Shown here piece by piece: positions 54,973 to 63,661 of a DNA stretch of 64,000 bases. The stretch covers positions 159,815-223,814 of the forward strand of contig JACMNO010000002.1 in assembly GCA_014378485.1 (NCBI GenBank), read 5' to 3'. Every line of letters begins with the position of its first letter. The stretch's first letter is position 1. The DNA comes from Bacteroidia bacterium (lineage in GTDB: Bacteria > Bacteroidota > Bacteroidia > B-17B0 > Aurantibacillaceae). A program made the position numbers and the translations under genes. Below the pieces are notes generated by a model. The model had not been told where the DNA came from. It saw only the letters and a list, made by a program, of their open reading frames with translations, and did not search any database.

Positions 54973-56826
54973 ATGCAAAACGTGATAACTCTTTTACCGG
55001 AAAGTGTGGCAAATCAAATCGCCGCAGGAGAGGTAGTGCAAAGGCCTGCTTCTATTGTGAAAGAGTTACTCGAAAATGCTATTGACGCCAAAGCAACCTT
55101 CATTAAGCTCATTGTAAAGGATGCCGGAAAAACACTGGTGCAGGTTTCGGATAATGGCTCGGGTATGAACCCGGTGGATGCCAGAATGGCTTTTGAGCGT
55201 CATGCCACTTCCAAAATCAAAAAAGCAGAAGATTTATTTCATTTACACACTAAAGGTTTCAGAGGAGAAGCTTTGGCCAGCATTGCTGCCGTTGCACAAG
55301 TAGAGTTAAAAACAAAGCGCGAAGAAGATATAGTGGGTCAATTAATAGAAATAGAAGGAAATCGTTTTGTTCGCCAAGAAGAATGTCAGGCACCGACAGG
55401 ATCTTCATTTGTTGTTAAAAATTTATTTTTCAATATTCCGGCTCGCCGCAATTTTTTGAAAGACGATGCTGTTGAATTAAAACATATTATTGATGAATTT
55501 GAACGCGTTTGCTTGCCACACCCTGATATTCATTTCCAGTTATTCAGCAATGGTAACGAAATTTATAACCTTCCGCCTGCTTCGTTGATTGAACGTATTT
55601 CAGGACTTTTTAGCAAAAATCTTCAAGGCAAGCTGGTACAAATAAATGAAGAAACAGACGTGGTAAGGATTTCAGGATATGTAGGAAAACCAGAAAATTC
55701 AAAAAAAAGACGTGGGGACCAATATTTTTTTGTCAATAACCGTTTCATCAAAAGTGCTTATTTAAACCATTCGGTAGCGGAAGCTTACAGGGAATTAATT
55801 GCGGCAGATGCTCATCCATCGTATTACCTGTTTTTAGAAGTTAATCCTGAAACTATTGACATTAATATCCATCCAACTAAAACGGAAATTAAATTTCAGG
55901 ATGAAAAAATTATTTATGCTTTGTTACATAGTGCGGTTAAACGTGCGTTGGGAAAAGCTAACCTTGCCCCCAGCCTTGATTTTAACAGCGAAATGAGTTT
56001 CGAAATTGATTATACAAAAACGGTTTCACAACCTATAGTTACGGTCAATAAAGATTACAATCCATTTTCCACTGGACCGAAAAGTCACTCTTCATCCAGC
56101 TACAAACAACCTTCTTATGAAACGGATTTGCAAAAAGTCAATAATCAAAATTGGGAAAATTTATATCAGAATTATACAAATACTGATTTTAAACAGGAGA
56201 ATGAAAATCTTCAGTTAGAAAAAAAAGCAGAACAAAGCAGGCTATTACATGAAGTTTCTTTTCAGAAAGGATTTCAATTATACAACAAATATATTATCAC
56301 CGCTCACGAGAACGGTTTGTTGGTTATTGATCAGCAGAGGGCACATGAACGCATTCTGTATGAACATTATCTTGCAACAAAAGAAAAGAATACAGCAACC
56401 GCTTCGCAGCAGATTCTTTTTCCTGTCACTATCGAACTATCTCCGAATGACTATATTTTACTGGAAAGCCTGATGCCTCACTTCAAACTCCTTGGTTTTG
56501 AAATTGAGCCATTTGGAAAAAGCACCGTTGTTGTTCAGGGCACACCAGCTGAATTAGGAGAATTTAACACTCAGGAAATGGTGGAAGGCATCCTTGAGAC
56601 CTACAAATTAAATACATTTGATATTAAACTGGATCCTTTTGAAAACATGTGTAAAAGCATGGCAAAAAGTGCCGGAATAAAATATGGTAAATCATTGGAT
56701 GAACGGGAAATCATGTTGATGCTTGAACATTTATTCCTTTGCGAAAATCCGATGTATAGCCCTAACGGAAAACCAGTGATTATGGAAATGAGTAAATTAG
56801 AATTGGATGCATTTTTTAAAAAATAA
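54973..56826 (+). CDS. mutL: DNA mismatch repair protein MutL
   Basis: 617 aa. GHKL ATPase region about 1-330: ESVANQIAAGEVVQRPASIV, KELLENAIDAKA, VSDNGSGM, and TKGFRGEALASIAAV. The C-terminal part shows DQQRAHERILYE from Asp453, where endonuclease MutLs have DQHAxxERxxYE, and SPNGKPVIMEM where CPHGRP is expected. The metal-binding His is therefore Gln, so nicking activity is doubtful. It couples MutS recognition to later repair steps. First gene of an apparent operon with two rhomboids. Confidence 0.94.
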   Translation: MQNVITLLPESVANQIAAGEVVQRPASIVKELLENAIDAKATFIKLIVKDAGKTLVQVSDNGSGMNPVDARMAFERHATSKIKKAEDLFHLHTKGFRGEALASIAAVAQVELKTKREEDIVGQLIEIEGNRFVRQEECQAPTGSSFVVKNLFFNIPARRNFLKDDAVELKHIIDEFERVCLPHPDIHFQLFSNGNEIYNLPPASLIERISGLFSKNLQGKLVQINEETDVVRISGYVGKPENSKKRRGDQYFFVNNRFIKSAYLNHSVAEAYRELIAADAHPSYYLFLEVNPETIDINIHPTKTEIKFQDEKIIYALLHSAVKRALGKANLAPSLDFNSEMSFEIDYTKTVSQPIVTVNKDYNPFSTGPKSHSSSSYKQPSYETDLQKVNNQNWENLYQNYTNTDFKQENENLQLEKKAEQSRLLHEVSFQKGFQLYNKYIITAHENGLLVIDQQRAHERILYEHYLATKEKNTATASQQILFPVTIELSPNDYILLESLMPHFKLLGFEIEPFGKSTVVVQGTPAELGEFNTQEMVEGILETYKLNTFDIKLDPFENMCKSMAKSAGIKYGKSLDEREIMLMLEHLFLCENPMYSPNGKPVIMEMSKLELDAFFKK

Positions 56827-56834
56827 TTTTTAAT

Positions 56835-57455
56835 ATGGGCTTTCAGGAATTTAAACCAAGACAGTTTCAGCAAATACCAATGGTGGTCAAAAACATATTG
56901 ATCATCAATATTGTATTATTCTTTGGTACTTTCCTACTGCAAAACACCATTGATCTCAACCGCTTTCTGGACCTGTCTCCTATAGGTACACCGGATTTTA
57001 AACCACACCAGTTTATCACCTACATGTTCATGCATGCCGATATACCGCATATCCTTTTTAATATGCTGGCAGTATATATGTTCGGTTCAATTTTGGAGAA
57101 TATCTGGGGGGCAAAGCGTTTCTTAAATTTTTATATATTATGTGGTTTAGGTGCTGCTTTTCTGCAATTAGGCATCGGCTACCTTAACAATGAATATACT
57201 GTTTTATTAGGTGCTTCTGGCGCTGTGTTTGGGTTATTGGTTGCTTTTGCCATGATGTTTCCAAACACCGAGCTTCAATTGTATTTTATAATACCTGTGA
57301 AAGCAAAATATTTAGTGATTGGTTATGCTTTATTTGAACTCTATAACGGTTTTTTTGCACATGATAACGTAGCACACTTCGCTCACCTCGGAGGGCTGGC
57401 AGTTGGGATCATCATCATGCTCATTTGGAAAAAAAATAAAAACTTCTTTTTTTAA
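56835..57455 (+). CDS. Rhomboid-family intramembrane serine protease
   Basis: 206 aa, six membrane helices. HADIPHILFNMLAVYMFGSI carries the conserved HxxxN; the nucleophile Ser is in LGASGAVFGLLVAF, and the catalytic His is in VAHFAHLGGLAVGI. A working intramembrane protease by sequence. Eight nt after mutL; a pairing common in Bacteroidota. Confidence 0.92.
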   Translation: MGFQEFKPRQFQQIPMVVKNILIINIVLFFGTFLLQNTIDLNRFLDLSPIGTPDFKPHQFITYMFMHADIPHILFNMLAVYMFGSILENIWGAKRFLNFYILCGLGAAFLQLGIGYLNNEYTVLLGASGAVFGLLVAFAMMFPNTELQLYFIIPVKAKYLVIGYALFELYNGFFAHDNVAHFAHLGGLAVGIIIMLIWKKNKNFFF

Positions 57456-57458
57456 TTC

Positions 57459-58286
57459 ATGTCATTTCTTCAGAACATAAAATACGAACTGCAAAAACAT
57501 AGTAAACTCACTTTACTATTAATCATTAATATCTCTGTGTTTTTTATCATCAATATTAGCTCCGGTGTTTTTAAATCTGATGTGATTGCGCTGAATATGG
57601 CCCTACCATTAAACCTGAATGAATTTATTTTTAAACCCTGGACATTGTTTACCTATATGTTCTCTCACAAAGATCTTGGACATGTTTTTTACAACATGCT
57701 GTTACTTTATTTTTCGGCACATACCTTTTTAAATTTTCTTTCAGAAAAAAAACTGCTTTACGTTTATATTATGAGCGGATTAACAGGTGGTATCACACTT
57801 TTAATTTTATCCGCTGTATTCCCTTCGTCTTTCGCTAATTCTATTTTATTTGGGGCTTCCGCAGCAGTTATAGGTATTGTGACGAGCCTGGCAATATATA
57901 TGCCTAACCTGCCGGTCAGTTTATTTGGTATTATTGAAATGAAGTATAAATATTATGCTTTACTAATTTTTGCTGTATCTACTATCATTGATTTTAATAT
58001 CAATACGGGCGGTAAGATCTCGCATTTTGGCGGCGCTTTCTTTGGTTTGCTTTTTGGCTACCTGTTAAAAAATGGTAAAGATATTTCAGAGTTTTCCTTC
58101 TTCAAAAAACCTGAGAAACCAAAACTCAAAATAGTTCATACCAATAGCGCTTTAAAGAACAAAGAAACCAGTTTAAGCAACCAGCAGACCATTGATTCCT
58201 TGCTTGATAAGATCTCCAAATCAGGTTATGAAAATCTGACGAAGGCTGAAAAAGAGTTGTTGTTTAAACTTTCTCAGAAAAAATAG
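57459..58286 (+). CDS. Second rhomboid-family protein
   Basis: 275 aa. Rhomboid core (about 1-205) with HKDLGHVFYNMLLLYFSAHT, FGASAAVIGIVTSLA (GxSx kept, the usual G after Ser is Ala) and ISHFGGAFFGLLFGYLL for the His. A C-terminal cytosolic tail of about 70 charged residues (FFKKPEKPKLKIVHTNSALK, SLLDKISKSGYENLTKAE) follows, absent from the first copy and shared by the Bacteroidota long-rhomboid group. Three nt after the first rhomboid gene. Confidence 0.9.
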   Translation: MSFLQNIKYELQKHSKLTLLLIINISVFFIINISSGVFKSDVIALNMALPLNLNEFIFKPWTLFTYMFSHKDLGHVFYNMLLLYFSAHTFLNFLSEKKLLYVYIMSGLTGGITLLILSAVFPSSFANSILFGASAAVIGIVTSLAIYMPNLPVSLFGIIEMKYKYYALLIFAVSTIIDFNINTGGKISHFGGAFFGLLFGYLLKNGKDISEFSFFKKPEKPKLKIVHTNSALKNKETSLSNQQTIDSLLDKISKSGYENLTKAEKELLFKLSQKK

Positions 58287-58325
58287 GTACGATTATTGAA
58301 AATATTTTCTAAATTGTAAACCATT

Positions 58326-59870
58326 ATGTTTCGGTATTTCCTTTTAATAAGTTGTTTTTCATTTTCAATATCCTTTGCCCAGCCCGGCAAACCAAAATAT
58401 GATATTGCGGATGCTGACGAACATTACAGTCACCATAATTTTTTAATGGCTCTCCCTATTTATAAGGAGCTTTTAAAAGGCGACAAAAACAATGCATCCG
58501 TTCAATATAAAATTGCAGAATGTTACCTGAACACTAATATTAACAAAGCAGAAGCGATCAAATACTTGGAGTTTTGTGCTAAAGATCCTAAAGTAGAGTC
58601 TAATGTGTGGTTAAGATTAGGAGAAGCCTATCGCTTGTCTAATAAAATTGATGATGCGATTAAAGCCTTTGAAAAGTATAAGGTGATGGAACCTAAAAAG
58701 AAAAAAATTGCAGACCGGGAGTTAGAGATCTGTAAAAATGCGCATTCACTGATGCTATCACCGGTGAATGTTTCTTTTACCAATCTTGGAAAAGATATAA
58801 ATTCTGAATTTGCCGATTATTATCCCTGGATCACACAGGATGAAAGTTTTTTAGCATTCACAACGAGACGTAAAGGACAAACAGCTGGCAGGGTTGAAGT
58901 GGATGGCTACTATGCTTCTGATGTGTACACTTCAAAACTGGATGCAGGAAAATGGATCAAAGCCGAAAACCCCGGACCTAAAATTAATTCTTCTTTAGAT
59001 GAACAGGTGGTTGGATTAAAAGCGGATGGCTCGGAAATGCTCATTTATATTGATCATATTGATAAGTACGGAGACATTTATACTTCCGTAAAAAAAAATG
59101 GGGCTTGGGTGAAATACTTGCCATTTCCAGAAAACATAAATAAAGAAATTGAACATTCCGCTTCTATTAGTGCAGATGGGAACACTCTGTTATTTGTACG
59201 TGGTGAAAATAGGGAAGCTCAAACAGATATTTTCATCTGCCGTAAATTACCAAATGGTAGCTGGAGCGCACCTTTTAAAATGGGACCCGAGGTTAATACA
59301 GAATATAATGAAGATTTCCCCTATCTTTCTACCGATGGCATAACCCTATATTTTTCTTCAGAAGGCCATAATACCATCGGAGGCTTTGATCTTTTTAAAA
59401 GTATGTGGAATCAGGATGAAAATACCTGGACAAAAGCTGAGAATTTAGGCTTTCCAGTAAATACAACGGATAACGACAGGAGTATTAGTTTAACACCAGA
59501 TAATAGGGCCGGATACATCAGTGCCTGGCGGCCCGGCGGACAAGGTGACCTGGACATTTACAGAATCAAGTTCAATGACATGGATCAGAAACTCACCTTG
59601 TATTTAGGAAGCATGTTATTGGGAGATTCACTAAACCAGCCAAAAGAATACATCGCTAATATTTTAGCAGTGAATGTAACGACCAATGAAGAATTTAGCT
59701 TTGCTCCTAATCCTACCAACGGACGCTTTGTAATGGCTTTACCGGCTGGTTCTTATGATATTACAGTAACGGCAGATGGCTTCGCAGATTTCAAAGATAA
59801 ACTAACGGTTTCCGATTTAGGTTTACCGATCTCAGAAGAAAAGAAAAATTATAAATTAGCGAAGCGGTAA
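58326..59870 (+). CDS. Exported TPR / PD40-propeller protein, PorE-like without the OmpA domain
   Basis: 514 aa. Signal peptide about 1-19 (SFAQ). Two or three TPR units (about 30-140: HYSHHNFLMALPIYKELLK, VWLRLGEAYRLSNKIDDAIK), then a PD40/WD40-like beta-propeller (about 150-400: YYPWITQDESFLAFTTRRKG, HSASISADGNTLLFVRG, DFPYLSTDGITLYFSSEG). A carboxypeptidase-regulatory-like beta sandwich ends it (FAPNPTNGRFVMALPAGSYD). T9SS component PorE has the same order plus a peptidoglycan-binding OmpA domain, missing here. The last A of the stop TAA begins the next ATG. Confidence 0.85.
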   Translation: MFRYFLLISCFSFSISFAQPGKPKYDIADADEHYSHHNFLMALPIYKELLKGDKNNASVQYKIAECYLNTNINKAEAIKYLEFCAKDPKVESNVWLRLGEAYRLSNKIDDAIKAFEKYKVMEPKKKKIADRELEICKNAHSLMLSPVNVSFTNLGKDINSEFADYYPWITQDESFLAFTTRRKGQTAGRVEVDGYYASDVYTSKLDAGKWIKAENPGPKINSSLDEQVVGLKADGSEMLIYIDHIDKYGDIYTSVKKNGAWVKYLPFPENINKEIEHSASISADGNTLLFVRGENREAQTDIFICRKLPNGSWSAPFKMGPEVNTEYNEDFPYLSTDGITLYFSSEGHNTIGGFDLFKSMWNQDENTWTKAENLGFPVNTTDNDRSISLTPDNRAGYISAWRPGGQGDLDIYRIKFNDMDQKLTLYLGSMLLGDSLNQPKEYIANILAVNVTTNEEFSFAPNPTNGRFVMALPAGSYDITVTADGFADFKDKLTVSDLGLPISEEKKNYKLAKR

Positions 59871-60535
59871 TGAATAAGAGTATTCTTTTTTTCTTATTTT
59901 TCATTTTTTTTAAAACAACCTGTATATCACAGGCATATCAAATTGGGTTATTAAAATATAGCGGTGGCGGTGATTGGTACGCCAATTTAGAAACTTCCCT
60001 GCCTAACTTAATTAAATATTGCAACGCTAATATTAAAACAACCATCAATCCTGAACAGGCAATTGTGGAGGTTGGAAGCACAGAAATTTTCAATTACCCG
60101 TTCATTCATATGACGGGACATGGTAATGTTGTTTTTTCAAACCAGGAAGCGGAAAACCTTCGAAAGTATTTATTAGCCGGCGGTTTCCTGCATGTGTCAG
60201 ATAACTATGGTATGGATAATTTTATCCGGACAGAGCTGAAAAAAGTATTCCCTGAATTAGACCTGGTTGAACTTCCCTATTCTCATCCCATCTACCACCA
60301 GGCTTACCAGTTTGATAAAGGGCTTCCAAAGATCCATGAGCATGAGAATAAAGCGCCGCAGGGTTTTGGCTTGATCTATAAAGGTCGTTTAGTATGTTTT
60401 TATGATGCCGAATGTGATTTGGGAGATGGCTGGGAAAGTTATGAAATTCATAAAGACAGTCCCGAAACTCACGAAAAAGCCTTGAGAATGGGTGCTAATA
60501 TTATCAGTTATGTTTTTTTGAATACTCAGAAGTAA
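59870..60535 (+). CDS. DUF4159 domain protein
   Basis: 221 aa. Signal peptide about 1-22. DUF4159 core: LLKYSGGGDWYANLETSLPN, YPFIHMTGHGNVVFSNQEAE, LRKYLLAGGFLHVSDNYGMD, and CFYDAECDLGDGWESYE. The fold is glutamine-amidotransferase-like without the catalytic Cys. Periplasmic. Function not established. Coupled translationally to the preceding TPR/PD40 gene by a 1-nt overlap, which suggests they work together. Confidence 0.87.
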   Translation: MNKSILFFLFFIFFKTTCISQAYQIGLLKYSGGGDWYANLETSLPNLIKYCNANIKTTINPEQAIVEVGSTEIFNYPFIHMTGHGNVVFSNQEAENLRKYLLAGGFLHVSDNYGMDNFIRTELKKVFPELDLVELPYSHPIYHQAYQFDKGLPKIHEHENKAPQGFGLIYKGRLVCFYDAECDLGDGWESYEIHKDSPETHEKALRMGANIISYVFLNTQK

Positions 60536-60537
60536 GC

Positions 60538-60590
60538 CCTGTCAAGCTTAGCGTGTCATCCTGAGCGGAGTCGAAGGAGAGTCGAATCGC
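60538..60590. repeat. Dispersed intergenic repeat (GTCATCCTGAGCG type)
   Basis: Contains GTGTCATCCTGAGCGGAGTC, a short intergenic sequence recurring in many bacterial genomes. It lies just before a bidirectional terminator. Confidence 0.6.
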
Positions 60591-60611
60591 AATTATAACC
60601 ATTTTATCCAT

Positions 60612-60648
60612 AAAAAAACCTTCACTAATCAGAGAAGGTTTTTTATTT
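60612..60648. terminator. Bidirectional terminator between the DUF4159 and ferredoxin genes
   Basis: AAAAAACCTTC / GAAGGTTTTTT around a 10-nt loop, T-rich on both strands. Confidence 0.82.
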
Positions 60649-60661
60649 TATTTACTACCGT

Positions 60662-61012
60662 TTACAAATGCATACTATCTTTTTTTGCAAGCAGGGTGGC
60701 TTCTGCTTCTACATGTTCTTCATCCGGTACACAACAATCAACAGGACAAACCGCTGCGCATTGTGGCTCATCATGAAAACCTGCACACTCCGTGCATTTA
60801 TCTGTAGCAATGTAATAAATATCCATGCTGTAGGGAGTCTGTGGATCATTGGCATCTGCTGTTATTCCTGTGTTCTTTCCTGTAAATTCGCCTTTTACTT
60901 TTGTTCCATCTGCAAAACGCCATTCAGCGCCTCCTTCATATATTGCATTGTTGGGGCATTCCGGTTCACAGGCGCCACAATTAATACATTCATCCGTTAT
61001 TTTAATAGCCAT
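60662..61012 (-). CDS. 4Fe-4S dicluster ferredoxin
   Basis: 116 aa. First cluster site [12 protein letters not shown]; second site [18 protein letters not shown] with the long insertion between the second and third Cys and CPVDCCVPD at the end, as in the 7Fe/8Fe ferredoxins of Bacteroidota. A 35-residue segment between the sites is also family-typical. Single-electron carrier in the cytosol. Divergent from the LuxC-like reductase, a conserved neighbour pair. Confidence 0.92.
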   Translation of the reverse strand: MAIKITDECINCGACEPECPNNAIYEGGAEWRFADGTKVKGEFTGKNTGITADANDPQTPYSMDIYYIATDKCTECAGFHDEPQCAAVCPVDCCVPDEEHVEAEATLLAKKDSMHL

Positions 61013-61067
61013 TTTTAGTTAGTTTTGTATTCTTTAATTTAAGAGTACAAATATAAGATTAATTTTT

Positions 61068-62114
61068 ATGACCTTAAAACAACGGGAACATGCTTTTGTA
61101 CAATTAGGCTTGTTTATAAACCGACATTTTTCTAATCAATGGCTTCCTAAAGAAGAGCGTTTTCACAACGATCTTGTAAAATTAACAGAAATTGCCTATT
61201 CCTATAACGGCTGGTTTACTCCTGAAAGTATTCAAATGGCTTTAAAAGGTCTTGCTGTGATGCTGGAAGAGAAAGCGCTTCATGAATTTGTTTCAACAAT
61301 TACGGAACCTTCAAGTCCAAAAAAAGTCGCTGTAATCATGGCCGGCAATATCCCGGCAGTGGGATTTCATGATATGCTTTGCGTATTACTAAGCGGACAC
61401 AACATTCTGATTAAAGTTTCTAGTGATGATCCTGCATTGATTCCATTCTTAGCTGGTATGGTTATTTATTATAATCAGGAATTTGCATCAAGAATAAATT
61501 TCTCGGAGGGTAGACTTCTTGACTTTGATTCCGTTATTGCTACCGGAAGTGATAATACAGCCAAGCATTTTGAATATTACTTTGGAAAATACCCCAACAT
61601 CATTCGAAAAAACAGAAGTTCTATTGCTGTATTAAACGGAAAAGAAACCAAAGAAGAATTGAGTTGCCTTGGTAAAGATATTTTTTATTACTACGGTCTT
61701 GGTTGCAGAAATGTCAATAAAATATATGTACCCGAAGGTTACAAATTTGACGGTTTGTTTGAAGCACTTTATGACTTCAAATATGTGATCGATAATAAAA
61801 AGTATAACAACAACTACGAATACAACCGTGCCATCTATTTGCTGGACCTGGTTCCGTTTTTAGATAATAACTTTTTCATGATCAAAGAAAGCGCTGATTT
61901 GCATGCCCCTACTTCTGTTCTTTTTTACGAAACCTATATTAATGAAGAACAGCTTGTTGAAAAGATAAGTCCACTGCTTTCAAAATTACAATGTATTGTC
62001 ACTAATTTTGAAGTAACAGGAATGAAAACAACCGCATTAGGATGCAGCCAGGAACCAACCGTTTTTGATTTTGCAGATAATGTCAACACATTGGATTTCC
62101 TCAATAGCATTTAA
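61068..62114 (+). CDS. LuxC-like acyl-CoA reductase
   Basis: 348 aa. LuxC family: KVAVIMAGNIPAVGFHDMLC, HNILIKVSSDDPALIPFLAG, IATGSDNTAKHFEYYFGKYP, IIRKNRSSIAVLNGKET, and FYYYGLGCRNVNKIYVPEGY with the likely catalytic Cys in GLGCRNV. It reduces acyl-CoA or acyl-enzyme to aldehyde with NADPH. A LuxE-like partner is encoded at 36855; there is no luciferase. Ferredoxin is divergent upstream. Confidence 0.88.
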   Translation: MTLKQREHAFVQLGLFINRHFSNQWLPKEERFHNDLVKLTEIAYSYNGWFTPESIQMALKGLAVMLEEKALHEFVSTITEPSSPKKVAVIMAGNIPAVGFHDMLCVLLSGHNILIKVSSDDPALIPFLAGMVIYYNQEFASRINFSEGRLLDFDSVIATGSDNTAKHFEYYFGKYPNIIRKNRSSIAVLNGKETKEELSCLGKDIFYYYGLGCRNVNKIYVPEGYKFDGLFEALYDFKYVIDNKKYNNNYEYNRAIYLLDLVPFLDNNFFMIKESADLHAPTSVLFYETYINEEQLVEKISPLLSKLQCIVTNFEVTGMKTTALGCSQEPTVFDFADNVNTLDFLNSI

Positions 62115-62131
62115 TTTTGTAAATTTAGTAA

Positions 62132-62527
62132 GTGAAACATTTAAAATATATAGTAATCACGATTGGTTTTGCATTATGGCTTCATAGTGTAAAAGCCCAA
62201 ACCGTTCTTATGTATGACACCAATGATTCCGTTTCCAATATTGTTTTGCCTAATGTATTTACCCCTAATTTTGACAGCATCAATGATGTTTTCAGACCTT
62301 ACCTGGATGAGATTACGGAACTAAACTATAGCATCTTTAACCGCTATGGCAATGTTATTTTTGAAACTACAAGGTTGAAAGGTTTTTGGGATGGACGCAC
62401 TACAAGCGGTGAACCCTGCAATGATGGTGTTTATTTTTGTGTGTTAAATGCTACCGGTATTGACGGAAAAAAATACAAAGAGAAAACCTTTGTGCAATTG
62501 TTCACTAACGGATTTTATAATAAGTAA
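62132..62527 (+). CDS. Minimal exported protein made of a T9SS type B (CHU_C) sorting domain
   Basis: 131 aa from a GTG. Signal peptide about 1-22 (SVKAQ), a linker of about 15 residues, then a type B gliding-motility-associated C-terminal domain that fills the rest: LPNVFTPNFDSINDVFRPYL, YSIFNRYGNVIFETT, FWDGRTTSGEPCNDGVYFCV, TFVQLFTNG. There is no cargo domain in front. Type B tails are normally attached to large adhesins, so this is an orphan tail. Eighteen nt after the LuxC-like gene. Confidence 0.85.
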   Translation: MKHLKYIVITIGFALWLHSVKAQTVLMYDTNDSVSNIVLPNVFTPNFDSINDVFRPYLDEITELNYSIFNRYGNVIFETTRLKGFWDGRTTSGEPCNDGVYFCVLNATGIDGKKYKEKTFVQLFTNGFYNK

Positions 62528-62532
62528 GCGTT

Positions 62533-63513
62533 ATTTTATCAGTTAGTAAAATATCATTCAATTATCCCAATTCCACCCAGTTTAAAGGTATTAATACAGT
62601 TTCCCTGAAAGCGGAACCGGGAAAAATTCTCGCCATAATCGGCAAAAGCGGCAGCGGAAAAACAACTTTACTGAAATGCATTTACGGTTTAGAAGATCTG
62701 CATGACGGGCAAATCACTATTGGTAATAAAATAGTAACTGGCCCCGCCTTCAATTTAATCCCGGGCCATGATGATATGCGTTTTGTGAGCCAAGATTTTT
62801 ATGTTTTGGATAATCATACCGTAGAAGAAAACATCAAAGATAAATTGGCGGGTTATACTGATGAGTACAAACAAAAAAGAGCCAACCAGCTATTACGTTT
62901 ACTTGACTTAACATCTTATAAAAACCTCAAAGCCATTACCTTATCTTCCGGCCAAAAACAAAGAGTAGCTATTGCGCGATCTTTGGCAGAGTTCCCGAAG
63001 GTTTTGTTATTAGATGAACCCTTCAGTAACCTGGATTTGCCGTTGCGAGATAAAATTTTTACTTACATTCGTCAGCAGATAAAAAAAGAAAACGCGGCTG
63101 TTATTTTAGTGACTCACCAGCCTGAAGAAGCACTGCGTTATGCAGATGAAACAGCTGTGATGGAAAATGGTAAGTTGATACAGCATGATGCGACCTTTAC
63201 CGTTTACTATCAGCCAAAAACAAAAAATGTAGCTGCTTTAATGGGCCGTTATTTTATTTTAGAACAGGATGATTTGATTTCTGCTAAAGTTAAATTATCC
63301 AGAAACCAAACTTATATTCGCCCCAACCAGTTACAAATTGTAGATAGCAAAGCACAGGCGCATATTCAAGTAACGGTGACCAACGTGTTTTTTAACGGGT
63401 ATGGATTTGAATATTTTGCCGAAACCAAACTTGGTAACTCAGTTTATTTTTATTCAAAAGATAATACCATACAAATAGACGATGCCGTTTATCTGAAGGT
63501 TAAATGGTATTGA
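62533..63513 (+). CDS. ABC transporter ATP-binding protein with no normal start codon
   Basis: About 326 aa if read from ATT at 62533 (limit: the frame opens at 62524 after an upstream TAA). Walker A GKSGSGKTTLL at 62641, Q-loop VSQDFYVLDNHTVEENI, signature LSSGQKQRVAIARSLAE, Walker B VLLLDEPFSNLD, switch VTHQPEEALRYAD; the C-terminal 90 residues look like a TOBE regulatory domain (YIRPNQLQI...). The first ATG, 62776, lies after Walker A and cannot be the start, and there is no GTG or TTG before it. Candidates are ATT 62533 (giving LSVSKISFNYPNSTQ) or GTA 62524. No permease is adjacent. Confidence 0.85.
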   Translation: MLSVSKISFNYPNSTQFKGINTVSLKAEPGKILAIIGKSGSGKTTLLKCIYGLEDLHDGQITIGNKIVTGPAFNLIPGHDDMRFVSQDFYVLDNHTVEENIKDKLAGYTDEYKQKRANQLLRLLDLTSYKNLKAITLSSGQKQRVAIARSLAEFPKVLLLDEPFSNLDLPLRDKIFTYIRQQIKKENAAVILVTHQPEEALRYADETAVMENGKLIQHDATFTVYYQPKTKNVAALMGRYFILEQDDLISAKVKLSRNQTYIRPNQLQIVDSKAQAHIQVTVTNVFFNGYGFEYFAETKLGNSVYFYSKDNTIQIDDAVYLKVKWY

Positions 63514-63566
63514 ATTGTGCAGTGATGCAAAAGTTCATGAGGTAAGATTTAAAACCAATTATCCCA

Positions 63567-63606
63567 ACAAAAAAAGTCCCTCACATTTCTGCAAGGGACT
63601 TTTTAA
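63567..63606. terminator. Terminator between the ABC and sorting-domain genes
   Basis: AAAAAGTCCCT / AGGGACTTTTT with a 12-nt loop. Confidence 0.82.
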
Positions 63607-63661
63607 ATAGTATAAATGTTCATGCCTTAAACTTTACGAAAGCGATCAGGCACGCATTTTA

